Shown: positions 36,333-45,854, counted from the stretch's first letter. The stretch: DNA of 50,446 nucleotides from Bacteroides caecigallinarum (GCF_021531075.1 NZ_JADYTJ010000020.1:1-50446), one strand, 5' to 3'. Numbers and translations are program-made. The notes: generated by a model from the sequence alone, not told the origin.

Positions 36333-37592
36333 ATGGACCGAACAATAGAAAAGAAAAAAGGAATGGCGCTGGTGTTCAGCAAAAAAGCATTGCCATACTG
36401 GGGTGGCGGACTGCTGTTGTGTCTTATAGGATATATCCTGATAAGAGACAATGTAAGCACACTGAGAGTGAATGCGGAAACCCTATCAATAAATAAGGTA
36501 ATGGAAGGCGAATTCAATGACTACATCCGCATCTCAGGTCAGGTACAGCCGATGACAACCATACAGCTTAGTCCCCTGGAAACGGGAGTGGTGAAAGAGA
36601 TATTCATGGAAGAGGGTTCGCACGTGAAAGCCGGCGACAAAATCCTGCGCCTCACGAACGAAAACCTGGACATGCAGATATTGAACTCCGAGGCCGACCT
36701 TGCGGAAAAGGAAAATATCCTCCGCAATACTATGATCTCCATGGAACAGCAACGTCTGAGCGTAAACCAGGAAATGCTGCAACTGGAAATGGAAGTAAGA
36801 CGCTATCGCAGGACATACGAATCGCAAAAATCGCTCTATGCCGAAGACCTCATCGCCAAAGAGGACTACCTGAAAGCCGAAGAAGACTATCAGTTGGCAA
36901 AGGACAAGCTGGAGCTCGTGAGGGAACGTTCCGTGCAGGACAGCCTTTACCGCAGCGTTCAGGTGGAACAGATGCAGGAAAGTCTGGGCAACATGCGAAT
37001 CAACATGCAGATGATACGCAAAAGGAAAGATAACCTTGTGATTACCGCCCCTATCGACGGCGAACTGGGATTGCTTGATGTGGTTCTCGGTCAGTCTGTG
37101 CCGTCGGGCAGCAAGATAGGACAGATAAACACTCTTGACAGCTACAAGATTGAGGCACAGATAGACGAACACTATATCGACCGTGTAAGTTCCGGTCTGG
37201 AGGCGGAATTTGAAAGACAGGACGAATCGTTCCATGCCGTCATACGCAAGGTCTATCCTGAAGTACGCGACGGAAAGTTCAAGGCCGACTTCAAATTCAG
37301 CGGAGCACAGCCTGAGAATATCCGTACAGGTCAGACATACTATCTGAACCTGCAATTGGGACAACCGGAAGAAGCCATTATGATTCCTCGCGGAACATTC
37401 TATCAGAAGACAGGCGGACGATGGATTTACGTGATTACCGAAGACGGTTCGAAAGCTTATAAAAGAGAAATACGCATAGGCCGCCAGAACCCGCAGTATT
37501 ACGAAGTGCTTGAAGGTCTGCAGCCGGGCGAAAAGGTCATCACATCTGGATATGACAATTTCGGCGACAACGACTGTCTGGTGTTGAATTAA
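36333..37592 (+). CDS. Periplasmic adaptor (HlyD/MacA-type membrane-fusion protein)
   Basis: A 419-residue membrane-fusion protein. One membrane helix (about 24-42), a split lipoyl domain (IQLSPLETGVVKEIFMEEGS and ITAPIDGELGLLDVVLGQSV), a long coiled-coil hairpin (about 105-225) and a beta-barrel/C-terminal domain (RTGQTYYLNLQLG, YYEVLEGLQPGEKVITSGYD). It joins the MacB-type permeases to TolC. It is 13 bp before the first permease. Confidence 0.92.
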   Translation: MDRTIEKKKGMALVFSKKALPYWGGGLLLCLIGYILIRDNVSTLRVNAETLSINKVMEGEFNDYIRISGQVQPMTTIQLSPLETGVVKEIFMEEGSHVKAGDKILRLTNENLDMQILNSEADLAEKENILRNTMISMEQQRLSVNQEMLQLEMEVRRYRRTYESQKSLYAEDLIAKEDYLKAEEDYQLAKDKLELVRERSVQDSLYRSVQVEQMQESLGNMRINMQMIRKRKDNLVITAPIDGELGLLDVVLGQSVPSGSKIGQINTLDSYKIEAQIDEHYIDRVSSGLEAEFERQDESFHAVIRKVYPEVRDGKFKADFKFSGAQPENIRTGQTYYLNLQLGQPEEAIMIPRGTFYQKTGGRWIYVITEDGSKAYKREIRIGRQNPQYYEVLEGLQPGEKVITSGYDNFGDNDCLVLN

Positions 37593-37605
37593 TAAAAAGT
37601 ATTGT

Positions 37606-39951
37606 ATGAAGAGTTATTTCAGATTTTTGTCAAGAAACAAGCTATATACCACAATCGAAGTTTCCGGTATGGCAATAGCCATTGCGTTTGTGGTGTTCAT
37701 AGGCTCGTTTGTAATACGGGAATATAATACCGATTCGGAAATTAAAAAACAGGGGAATATATATATCGGACATTCCGAAAGACTGTTTTTCGGATGTGCC
37801 ACAATAAAAGAGCAGCTTGAAGGAAAATTTCCTGAAGTGGAGGATATGTGCAGAATGATGAATACGCACATCTTCGGAGGACTTAAAATGACTTTTCAGG
37901 CTGGCGATTATACCGACCGCCAGAAGGCATCGATCGTAGATGAGAATTTCTTCAGATTTTTTGCGTTTCCACTGGAAGCGGGAACGCCGGAATCTGTTCT
38001 GAAAGAAAAGAACTCGGTAGTCATTTCACGTACATTTGCCAATAAGGTATTCGGGAAAGAAGACCCGATAGGCAAATCCATCAAAATCAATGTCAACGGA
38101 AATACGGCCAATCTGAACATCACCGGAATTTTCAGCGATTTCAAAAATACGATATTCTATTCGCCTGAAATAATTTACCGTATAGATCTGGTCAGGGATC
38201 TTGACAGTTCGCTTACAGGAAACGGCAACGGTTCGACTGTCCTGTTTATAATGACGGCAGGAGGAACAGACATTCAGTCTCTTGAAGACAAGATGGAAGA
38301 AATTGTCCGTAAAGAAGACTTTCTGTATGTATACGGGCTGTATAAAGACTTCCTTCTTACTCCTTTCGACAGAATAAGCTACAGTGCAGTAGAAGCTACA
38401 GCTCCGTTCGAAGGTCTTATAGATGCAAGCTTCATAAAACTGTTTACAGCAGCCGGAATATTTCTCCTACTGTTCGCCGTACTGAATTATATTTCGCTCA
38501 CTGTTGCACAAACAGGATTCAGAGCAAAGGAAATGGCTTCAAGAAGGCTTCTCGGTACACAACAATCAGGAATAATCGCCAGATATATATCTGAATCGTT
38601 CATTCTTACAGTTATATCTTTTGCCTTTGCGCTAATCTTTGTAAAACTGATATCCCCTCATCTGAGTGAACTTATTGGAAAAGAAATTTCTCCTCTCAAA
38701 GATATGGGATGGATGGAAATACTGTTTATTATACTGCTGCTCGTAGTTCTATCGGTATTGTCAGGCATTATACCTGCGCTTCTTGTTTCAAAGTACAAGC
38801 CAATCGACGTGGTACGCGGCAATTTTGCACGAACCAGCAAAATGACTTTAGGTAAAATCCTGATAGGTTTCCAGAGCGGAGTGGCATTCATTACGTTAGG
38901 TCTTGCGGCAGTCATGTTCATACAACTGAAACACATGACTGAAAAGCCAATGGGATATGAAAAAGAAAACAGAATAAGCATACAGAACGCAAGCAAACCT
39001 TCGGATTATCACATTGAAGAACTGAAATCACTGGCATGTGTAGAAAAGGTCGGTTGGCTGCAGTTTGAGCCTATGACTTTAGGAACATCAGGAACTTCGT
39101 TCAAGATTAACGGCATAGACCAGAAATTTGATATGTATTATGGCGACCAGTCCGCTTTCGAGATTCTCGGTTTCAAGGTGTTACGCAAAAATGGAGAACC
39201 ACTCAATCAGTGTGCCTGGCTTCCTGAATCGACAATGAGAGCCTTAGGACTTGATTATGACTGTACGCAAGTCAATCTGGATTCTGGTGGAATGTTTCCT
39301 GTTTGCGGTATTTTAGAGGACTATCATAAAGGTACTGCAAATACACAAACAAGAGGAGGATTTCTGGACATAGCTTGGATTAAGGAAATGGAGAAAGAAG
39401 AAGATTTCAGAATCCTGCGGACACTTGTAGTGAAAGTTTCCGGCGACGAGAACAAGGCCGAGAACGATATAAAGGCTTTCTACAAAAGTAAAGGTTTTTC
39501 GGAAGATGAAATAGTAGTAAAAACTTATAATAAAATGATTTCCGATCTGTATTCTTCAGAAAAACAAGACCTGAAACTCATAGCAGTATTCACCATGCTT
39601 ACCCTTCTGCTGACGATACTGGCCATGTTTGCCATGAGTACATATTATGCACGCCAGCACTCAAAAGAAGCCGCTCTGAAAAAAGTTATGGGAAGCAGCA
39701 GACTACAGCTTTTTATCGAGACTTCATCAGGGTTCATAAAGTCAGTAGGAATCTCCATCATAATTGCATTGCCGGTAACATGGATAGCCGTCAGCAAGTG
39801 GCTTGAAGGATACAGTTACAGGATAGACAATCCGGTATATGTTTACATTATAGACGCAGTGATAATGATTATCATAGCACTGCTGTCCATAAGCTGGCAG
39901 ATGATAAAACTGATGAATACAAACCCCGTAAAATCATTGAAGAACGAATAA
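37606..39951 (+). CDS. FtsX/MacB-type ABC permease, first
   Basis: A 781-residue permease without an ATPase domain. N-terminal helix (TIEVSGMAIAIAFVVFIGSF), a MacB-type periplasmic domain (about 40-280), three helices (FTAAGIFLLLFAVLNYISL...), a second helix/periplasmic unit (about 425-660), then the C-terminal FtsX block (LKLIAVFTMLTLLLTILAMFAMSTYYARQHSKEAALKKVMG). This duplicated 4+4-helix layout is usual in Bacteroidetes. MacB-type pumps move substrates from the periplasm through TolC and help with peptide, lipoprotein or antibiotic stress; the substrate here is unknown. Confidence 0.9.
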   Translation: MKSYFRFLSRNKLYTTIEVSGMAIAIAFVVFIGSFVIREYNTDSEIKKQGNIYIGHSERLFFGCATIKEQLEGKFPEVEDMCRMMNTHIFGGLKMTFQAGDYTDRQKASIVDENFFRFFAFPLEAGTPESVLKEKNSVVISRTFANKVFGKEDPIGKSIKINVNGNTANLNITGIFSDFKNTIFYSPEIIYRIDLVRDLDSSLTGNGNGSTVLFIMTAGGTDIQSLEDKMEEIVRKEDFLYVYGLYKDFLLTPFDRISYSAVEATAPFEGLIDASFIKLFTAAGIFLLLFAVLNYISLTVAQTGFRAKEMASRRLLGTQQSGIIARYISESFILTVISFAFALIFVKLISPHLSELIGKEISPLKDMGWMEILFIILLLVVLSVLSGIIPALLVSKYKPIDVVRGNFARTSKMTLGKILIGFQSGVAFITLGLAAVMFIQLKHMTEKPMGYEKENRISIQNASKPSDYHIEELKSLACVEKVGWLQFEPMTLGTSGTSFKINGIDQKFDMYYGDQSAFEILGFKVLRKNGEPLNQCAWLPESTMRALGLDYDCTQVNLDSGGMFPVCGILEDYHKGTANTQTRGGFLDIAWIKEMEKEEDFRILRTLVVKVSGDENKAENDIKAFYKSKGFSEDEIVVKTYNKMISDLYSSEKQDLKLIAVFTMLTLLLTILAMFAMSTYYARQHSKEAALKKVMGSSRLQLFIETSSGFIKSVGISIIIALPVTWIAVSKWLEGYSYRIDNPVYVYIIDAVIMIIIALLSISWQMIKLMNTNPVKSLKNE

Positions 39952-39965
39952 AAAACGTTTAAAAA

Positions 39966-40037
39966 AAACGTGGGCAAATTTGAACTAAAACGTGGGCAAG
40001 TTTTAATCTAAATGTGGGCAAGTTTTAATAAAACGTA
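39966..40037 (+). repeat. 22-bp direct repeats between permease and ATPase genes
   Basis: The motif AACGTGGGCAAATTT / AACGTGGGCAAGTTTTAAT / AATGTGGGCAAGTTTTAAT recurs with cGTGGGC at 39969, 39991 and 40013 (22 bp apart) and a degraded fourth copy (ACGTATCAA) 21 bp later. It lies in the 147-bp gap before the ATPase gene, the widest inside the structural genes. The remainder (to 40098) is A-rich with two AACT copies 7 bp apart (40079, 40086). Confidence 0.8.
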
Positions 40038-40098
40038 TCAACCCCTATTTTATAAGTAAAAAACATAGAAATAATAACAACTAAAAACTCTAAAGATC

Positions 40099-40779
40099 AT
40101 GATTAAAGTAACTAACCTCAGCAAAGTTTTCCGTACAGAAGAAATTGAAACTACAGCATTGAACGAAGTGTCTTTCGAAATAAACGAAGGTGAATTTGTA
40201 GCCATCATGGGTCCGTCAGGATGTGGCAAGTCAACACTGTTGAACATCCTCGGTCTGCTGGACAATCCCACAGGAGGCAGCTACGAACTGTTGGGACAAG
40301 AAGTGGCAAACCTGAAAGAACGCGAACGTACCAAATTCCGCAAGGGTAACCTTGGTTTTGTGTTCCAGAGCTTCAACCTTATAGACGAGCTGAATGTGTT
40401 TGAAAACGTGGAACTGCCTCTGAAATACCTCAACATCGGTGCGGCAGAACGCAAACAGCGTGTGACGGAGATTCTGAAAAGAATGAACATCAGCCACCGT
40501 TCACACCACTTCCCGCAGCAGTTGTCCGGCGGTCAGCAGCAGCGTGTGGCAATAGCCCGTGCCGTAGTGTCAAACCCAAAGCTGGTACTTGCCGATGAGC
40601 CTACCGGTAACCTTGACTCTAAAAACGGTAAGGAGGTTATGGACCTGCTTACAGAACTGAACTCTGAAGGCACAACTATAGTAATGGTGACTCACTCACA
40701 GAAAGACGCTTCAGTAGCACAAAGAATCATCAACCTGTTCGACGGACGTATTGTGGGTGATGTAAGAAATGAATTGTAA
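40099..40779 (+). CDS. ABC transporter ATP-binding protein (MacB/LolD type)
   Basis: The only ATPase of the system, 226 residues. Walker A GPSGCGKST with Lys44, Q-loop region VFQSFNLIDELNVFENVELP, signature LSGGQQQRVAIARA (142 onward), Walker B LVLADEPTGNLD with catalytic Glu167, and the H-loop VTHSQ. The sequence fits the LolD/MacB family (FtsX-type partners). It presumably drives all three permeases in alternate pairs. It lies between the first and second permease genes. Confidence 0.96.
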   Translation: MIKVTNLSKVFRTEEIETTALNEVSFEINEGEFVAIMGPSGCGKSTLLNILGLLDNPTGGSYELLGQEVANLKERERTKFRKGNLGFVFQSFNLIDELNVFENVELPLKYLNIGAAERKQRVTEILKRMNISHRSHHFPQQLSGGQQQRVAIARAVVSNPKLVLADEPTGNLDSKNGKEVMDLLTELNSEGTTIVMVTHSQKDASVAQRIINLFDGRIVGDVRNEL

Positions 40780-40802
40780 TTTCAGGTGACGAGGTTTCAG
40801 TC

Positions 40803-40905
40803 ACAAGTTGACAGGGTTTGGTTTCACCGACCTTTGGTTCCATCCGGATGGCAACCTTGTCAACTCGTCAACTTGTCAACTCGTAACTTAAAAACTTAAA
40901 AACTC
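40803..40905 (+). repeat. Stem-loop with 8-bp AACT repeat tract before the second permease
   Basis: ACAAGTTGAC (40803-40812) pairs with GTCAACTTGT (40867-40876); the shorter AGTTGACA (40806-40813) can also pair with TGTCAACT at 40858 or 40874. AACT occurs at 40862, 40870, 40878, 40885, 40893 and 40901 (steps 8, 8, 7, 8, 8) and the ATG at 40909 is 8 bp after the last. A palindrome CATCCGGATG sits inside the loop. Confidence 0.85.
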
Positions 40906-40908
40906 AAA

Positions 40909-43296
40909 ATGAGAAGCATTATCAGACTATTCAAAGGTGCAGGAATACTTAACCTATTAGGTATGACGGTTGCCTTTGCGGCAATATACATTATAATGGT
41001 TCAGGTGAATTACGACTGGAACTACAACAGTAAAATCAAGGACTTGGACCGTATATTCATCATGGCAAATACAGACTGGTACGAAGAAGGCAAATATAGC
41101 GTAAATCTCAGTCGTCCGATTGCAGAATCCATATTAAAACAGTCTCCAATAGTAGAGTCCTATACAGTAATTCAACCACACGGAAATTCTTCTGTGAAAA
41201 TAAAGAAAGGAGATGAAAAGAGAGAAGTAGAAATGAACATCACAGAAGTGACAAGCAAAGCTTTCAATCTTTTTGGTTTTGAAGCTATAGCCGGTACATT
41301 CGATGGTATGAACAAAGAAAAGACTGTGGCCATAAGCGAGAAGACCGCTAAAAAATTCAATTTAAAACCTGGTGATATTATCTGGATTGATACTTATACT
41401 AAACTGAACGAGCAAAGGACTGTTACTGCCATATATAAAGGGATGCAAATCAATTCATTGTTCGGCAATATAGATTTGATTTATTGTGACATGCTGGAAA
41501 CTGAAAACATTGAAAATTACAGTGAATGGTCATATAAGTATTATGTAAAACTCAATAGTTCCGAAAGCATAGAAGACTCTAATGACAATATAAACAAAAT
41601 TGCTAAAAGCGTATTTCAAAAAATAATAGATGAAAATACTGCAGAACAACCAACTGAAGAAGAATATACAGACAAATATGCAGTAAGACTGTTCCCGCTT
41701 GACGGATTACAGTTCAACAATATAGTATCAGACAATCTTACATCATATCAATGTAATAAAACAACAACTGTAACTCTATTCGTTGTTTCAATCCTTATTC
41801 TGGTTATAACCCTAATCAACTATCTTAATTTTTTCATGGCACAGATACCGGTAAAATTGAGGTCTGTAAATACCAAGAAAATCTTAGGAAGTACCAGATT
41901 ATCTTTAGTCGCAGGATTTATAATTGAATCGGCAATACTGGTAATAGTATCATTGCTTCTGGCATATATTATTATAAAGGTCATAGGAAATTCTACATAT
42001 GCAGAACTTATAAGTTGCCCGTTGAATATAGAGGAGAATGTAAACATTGCTGTTTTAACATTATGCGTGGCCTTGATAATGACAATTTCGGCAAGTCTGT
42101 ATCCGGCAATGTATATAACCTCATTTTCTCCGGCATTGGCTATAAAAAGTACAATGGGGACTGCACGCAAGGGAAAATCTTTCAGATACATTCTTGTAGG
42201 TTTCCAGTTTACTATATCCATTATCTTCATAATGTGTGCTGCTTTCATAAAGATACAGTACGACTATATGATGAATTATGATATGGGGTTCGATAAGGAA
42301 TATCTTTATACGGTAAAGGTACCGGCAAACTGGAGTAATCATGATTTATTCACGTCTGAACTTCAGAATAACATAGCCATAAAAGAAGTGGCATGGGGAG
42401 ATTCTCCTTTAGTCAGCGCTTTCAGAATGGGATGGGGACGCGACTTTAACGGTAAAGAAATTTATTTCACCTGCTATCCTGTATCTTATAACTTCCTGAG
42501 ATTTATGGGTATAAGCATTTCTGAAGGACGTGACTTTACTGAATCCGACGAAAGAAGCGATAAAGGTATTTTCATATTCAACAAAAAAGCAAAAGAAGAT
42601 TTCGGACTAACCCTCGAAAGTAAAATTCAAGGGCATGCAGGAGAAACAGACATTGCAGGCTTTTGCGAAAATTTCAAGTTTATGCCTTTACATTATAAGG
42701 TAGAACCTTTTGCTTTTTACGTTTTTGGAAAGAATCCATGGAGAGTACCAGCCCATCTTTATATAAGAAGCAACCATGGAGCTACATACAATGAAGTGCA
42801 GGAAGCAGTAAGAAAAGTAACCGCAAAAATTGTTCCGGACTTCAATACAGATGAAATAGACCTTAAGTTTTTCGATGAAGAGTTGGGAAGACAGTATGAA
42901 AAGGAAGAAAAACTCATCAGCCTTATAACGCTGTTCACCATACTTGCAGTAGTCATATCACTGATGGGAATAATCGGTCTGCTTATGTTCGAAACCAAGT
43001 TCCGCAGAAAGGAAATCGGTCTGCGAAGAGTTCACGGGGCAAGCATACGAGAGATACTGGAGATGTTCAACCGCAAGTTCTTCTACATACTGCTTATAAG
43101 CTTCCTGATAGCCGCACCTGTAGGATATATTGTAATGGATTATTACTATAGCACATTCGCATACCGTTCTCCGTTGCACTGGTGGGTATTCCTGTTGGCA
43201 TTCGTCATGGTAGCAATAGTAACGGTAGGAGTAGTCACTCTGTGCAGTTACAAGGCTGCATCGGAAAATCCGGCTGAGACACTGAAAAACGAATAA
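40909..43296 (+). CDS. FtsX/MacB-type ABC permease, second
   Basis: A 795-residue permease with the same double layout as the first: N-terminal helix (ILNLLGMTVAFAAIYIIMVQ), periplasmic domain, three helices (TVTLFVVSILILVITLINYL...), second periplasmic domain and C-terminal FtsX block (LISLITLFTILAVVISLMGIIGLLMFETKFRRKEIGLRRVHGAS). It is a distant paralogue, not a recent duplicate. Its codons are more AT-rich than those of the third permease. Confidence 0.9.
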   Translation: MRSIIRLFKGAGILNLLGMTVAFAAIYIIMVQVNYDWNYNSKIKDLDRIFIMANTDWYEEGKYSVNLSRPIAESILKQSPIVESYTVIQPHGNSSVKIKKGDEKREVEMNITEVTSKAFNLFGFEAIAGTFDGMNKEKTVAISEKTAKKFNLKPGDIIWIDTYTKLNEQRTVTAIYKGMQINSLFGNIDLIYCDMLETENIENYSEWSYKYYVKLNSSESIEDSNDNINKIAKSVFQKIIDENTAEQPTEEEYTDKYAVRLFPLDGLQFNNIVSDNLTSYQCNKTTTVTLFVVSILILVITLINYLNFFMAQIPVKLRSVNTKKILGSTRLSLVAGFIIESAILVIVSLLLAYIIIKVIGNSTYAELISCPLNIEENVNIAVLTLCVALIMTISASLYPAMYITSFSPALAIKSTMGTARKGKSFRYILVGFQFTISIIFIMCAAFIKIQYDYMMNYDMGFDKEYLYTVKVPANWSNHDLFTSELQNNIAIKEVAWGDSPLVSAFRMGWGRDFNGKEIYFTCYPVSYNFLRFMGISISEGRDFTESDERSDKGIFIFNKKAKEDFGLTLESKIQGHAGETDIAGFCENFKFMPLHYKVEPFAFYVFGKNPWRVPAHLYIRSNHGATYNEVQEAVRKVTAKIVPDFNTDEIDLKFFDEELGRQYEKEEKLISLITLFTILAVVISLMGIIGLLMFETKFRRKEIGLRRVHGASIREILEMFNRKFFYILLISFLIAAPVGYIVMDYYYSTFAYRSPLHWWVFLLAFVMVAIVTVGVVTLCSYKAASENPAETLKNE

Positions 43297-43307
43297 ACAA
43301 TAATCTT

Positions 43308-43389
43308 AGTTTCTGAGTTTGTCAGTTTTTAAGTTTGTTATCATCATCCAACTCAAAAACTCAAGAACTCAAAAACTTAAAAACTCAAA
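43308..43389 (+). repeat. Inverted 8-bp repeat array before the third permease
   Basis: AGTTT occurs at 43308, 43316, 43324 and 43332, exactly 8 bp apart, and AACT at 43350, 43358, 43366, 43374 and 43382, again exactly 8 bp apart, in the inverted sense. AGTTTTTAAGTTT (43324-43336) and AAACTTAAAAACT (43373-43385) are perfect complements, a 13-bp stem. The ATG at 43398 is 16 bp, two repeat units, after the last AACT. Confidence 0.88.
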
Positions 43390-43397
43390 AAAACGAT

Positions 43398-45737
43398 ATG
43401 CAAGCACTTAGAAACATTAAATATACTTTAAGAAAATACTTCGTACCAATGCTTATGAGCATTATCGGTCTGATTTTGGCATTCAGTGCCTTTATGCTCA
43501 TATCCGTGCAGCTGGACTTTGAAAAGGGGTTCGACAGATTCCATCCTGACGCCGATAACATCTACAGGGTGGATCTTTCGGACAACAATACCATTTTCCG
43601 TTCTATACTTCCTCCGGGATTTTCGGACGAGGTGATACGTTCTTCAAGTCATATCGTGGCTGGAACTGTGGTATGTCCGTTCTTAGGCGAGGTATATATC
43701 ACCACTATGAAAGACGGAGTATCCAGCGGATTCATAGAAACCGCCAATGTGGTGAGTGAAGACTTTTTCAAGGTATTTGGAATAAAGATTGTAGAAGGTG
43801 ATCCCGCAACACTGTCGAAGAACGAACAGCTTGCCATTCCGCAAAGTACGGCACGCAAGATTTTCGGCAACGAATCTCCTATAGGGAAACAGGTGAAGAT
43901 TAAGTCCGGTACTGGATTTCTGCGTTCAGACAAATGGACTGTAGGTGCAGTTTACGAGGACTTGCCAGCGAACTCGCAGATACGAAACGAGATATACATG
44001 AAGATTCCGGACTTCTTCCTTCAGAACTTCGGAGCAAGCAACTTTGTATGCTATCTCCGTCTGGACGACAGCGAGAATGTTTCTCTGGTAGAGAATGAAT
44101 TCAACAGCAAGTTTGAATTTAAGAAATACCGTGGCCTAACCCCTATTTATCTCACACCGCTGGTTGACGTGTATTTTCAGGAAGAGAAGTCGGACGGACG
44201 TGTGTTCCGAAGTGGAAGCATCACGCAATACAATGTACTGACCATTATCTCATTCCTCATAATCATTGTCGGTCTGCTGAACTTCACAAATTTCTATACC
44301 TCGCTCATTCCGTCAAGGCTGAAAACCATCAACACCAGGATTATACTTGGCGAGGATACCCGTACGATACGTATGGAGATAATTCAGGAAACTGTCCTGC
44401 TGTCGCTCATAGCATTTGCCGGAGCTTTGATTGTAGTTATTCTTCTCTCTCCAGCCGTCACGGAAATGGGAATCGTAAACACAGTGTTCAGTTTCGGAAA
44501 GAATTCTTCCATCGTGATCATAACATTGCTTCTGGCTCTGTCCGGAGGAATACTTTCAGGAATTTATCCTGCATTCTTCGCCACATCATATACCGGAGAA
44601 CTTGCAATGAGAGGCAACTTCAACCTAAGTTCTTCGGGAATGAAAATCAAGAAAACTCTACTATGCGTGCAGTATGCCATTTCGTGCTCATTGATTCTGT
44701 TCATAGCGGCAATCTATCTGCAGAACAGGATGATGCTCCGATTCGACCCGAAGTTCGACAAGGACCGCATAGCCATTGTAGGGCTGACAAGTGATATAGT
44801 GAAGAGCAAAGGCTCGTGGATAAAAGAGGAACTTCAGAAATATCCTGAAATAGAGAATGTGGCATTCACATCCGAAAGATTCGGGGCACAGGACACTTAT
44901 TGCACTGAGGGAATAGAATATAACGGAACAGACATTCCAAGCTTCCTGATATATGTCACTCCTGATTTTCCTGATGTGATGGGAATAAAGATGACAGAAG
45001 GGAAAACATTCCCGAAAACGAGCAAAGGAGAAATTATAGTAAACCGGTATATGAAGGACAATTACGGTGTGGAACTCGGGAATATACCTTCCATGGAAGC
45101 GGAGGCAATAGGTATATGCGACAATGTAAACTTCACATCCATGCGCAAAAGCCAGAGCGCTGTATGCTTCATTTCCCTACCGGCTGAAAGCGGGTATCTA
45201 TCGGATATGTTTGTGAGACTCGCTTCCGGATACGACAGAACTGAGGCGGTATCCCACATAAAGGAGATAATCAGCAAAGTGGAACCCGAATATCCTACCG
45301 AAGTATTGTTCTACGACAATGTGGCTGCCGCACAATATCAGCGTGAGAATTCTTTCGCCAACACGATGCTGTGTTTTTCAATAATAGCCGTAGTATTGTC
45401 GCTTGTCGGAGTTTTCTCTATGGTGATATTCGACATTCAGCATAAGAGAAAGGAAATAGCCTTGCGCAAAGTGTTCGGGGCAGAATACACTGATGTACTC
45501 TGGCTGGGAAACAAGCCGTATTTCTTTATTGTTCTGGCAGGTTTCATCATCTCGATACCCGTAGCGGTGATAGCAATAAACGAATATCTCCAGGGATTTG
45601 TAATGAAAGTAAATGTATCATGGTGGATATTCCTGCTGGTGTTCCTGTTCATACAGGCGCTTACGGCAGTACTTGTAGTCGTGAGATATAATTCGCTGGC
45701 ACTTGAATCTCCAAACATATCATTGGAGACCGAATAA
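43398..45737 (+). CDS. FtsX/MacB-type ABC permease, third
   Basis: A 779-residue permease from ATG 43398; an upstream TTG at 43335 would translate the repeat tract and is rejected. The layout matches the other two: N-terminal helix (YFVPMLMSIIGLILAFSAFMLI), periplasmic domain, helices (YNVLTIISFLIIIVGLLNF), second periplasmic domain, and C-terminal block (NTMLCFSIIAVVLSLVGVFSMVIFDIQHKRKEIALRKVFG). It is the last transporter gene; a terminator at 45761-45813 and a separate promoter precede the regulator gene. Confidence 0.9.
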   Translation: MQALRNIKYTLRKYFVPMLMSIIGLILAFSAFMLISVQLDFEKGFDRFHPDADNIYRVDLSDNNTIFRSILPPGFSDEVIRSSSHIVAGTVVCPFLGEVYITTMKDGVSSGFIETANVVSEDFFKVFGIKIVEGDPATLSKNEQLAIPQSTARKIFGNESPIGKQVKIKSGTGFLRSDKWTVGAVYEDLPANSQIRNEIYMKIPDFFLQNFGASNFVCYLRLDDSENVSLVENEFNSKFEFKKYRGLTPIYLTPLVDVYFQEEKSDGRVFRSGSITQYNVLTIISFLIIIVGLLNFTNFYTSLIPSRLKTINTRIILGEDTRTIRMEIIQETVLLSLIAFAGALIVVILLSPAVTEMGIVNTVFSFGKNSSIVIITLLLALSGGILSGIYPAFFATSYTGELAMRGNFNLSSSGMKIKKTLLCVQYAISCSLILFIAAIYLQNRMMLRFDPKFDKDRIAIVGLTSDIVKSKGSWIKEELQKYPEIENVAFTSERFGAQDTYCTEGIEYNGTDIPSFLIYVTPDFPDVMGIKMTEGKTFPKTSKGEIIVNRYMKDNYGVELGNIPSMEAEAIGICDNVNFTSMRKSQSAVCFISLPAESGYLSDMFVRLASGYDRTEAVSHIKEIISKVEPEYPTEVLFYDNVAAAQYQRENSFANTMLCFSIIAVVLSLVGVFSMVIFDIQHKRKEIALRKVFGAEYTDVLWLGNKPYFFIVLAGFIISIPVAVIAINEYLQGFVMKVNVSWWIFLLVFLFIQALTAVLVVVRYNSLALESPNISLETE

Positions 45738-45760
45738 ATAAAAAAATCTCTCTCTAATCA

Positions 45761-45813
45761 ATCCGCAGGCTACAACTGTTCGTGATGAATGGATTTGTCT
45801 GCGGATAATTTTT
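45761..45813 (+). terminator. Terminator between the third permease and the regulator gene
   Basis: ATCCGCAG (45761-45768) pairs with CTGCGGAT (45799-45806), followed by AATTTTTC. The loop is long (30 nt), so efficiency may be partial. Confidence 0.65.
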
Positions 45814-45846
45814 CAGTCAACTGACCAAAATAAATTCCAAAACATA

Positions 45847-45854
45847 TATTTTTG
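45847..45854 (+). promoter_or_regulatory. -7 box of the regulator-kinase gene pair
   Basis: TATTTTTG is an exact TAnnTTTG match, 22 bp before the ATG at 45876. This suggests a housekeeping promoter for the regulators, separate from the sigma-54 promoter of the transporter. Confidence 0.6.

Noticed and set aside
43335-43397. N-terminal extension of the third permease from TTG 43335
   Set aside because: It would translate the 8-bp repeat array into a Lys/Ser/Gln-rich peptide; ATG 43398 matches the start of sister permeases.
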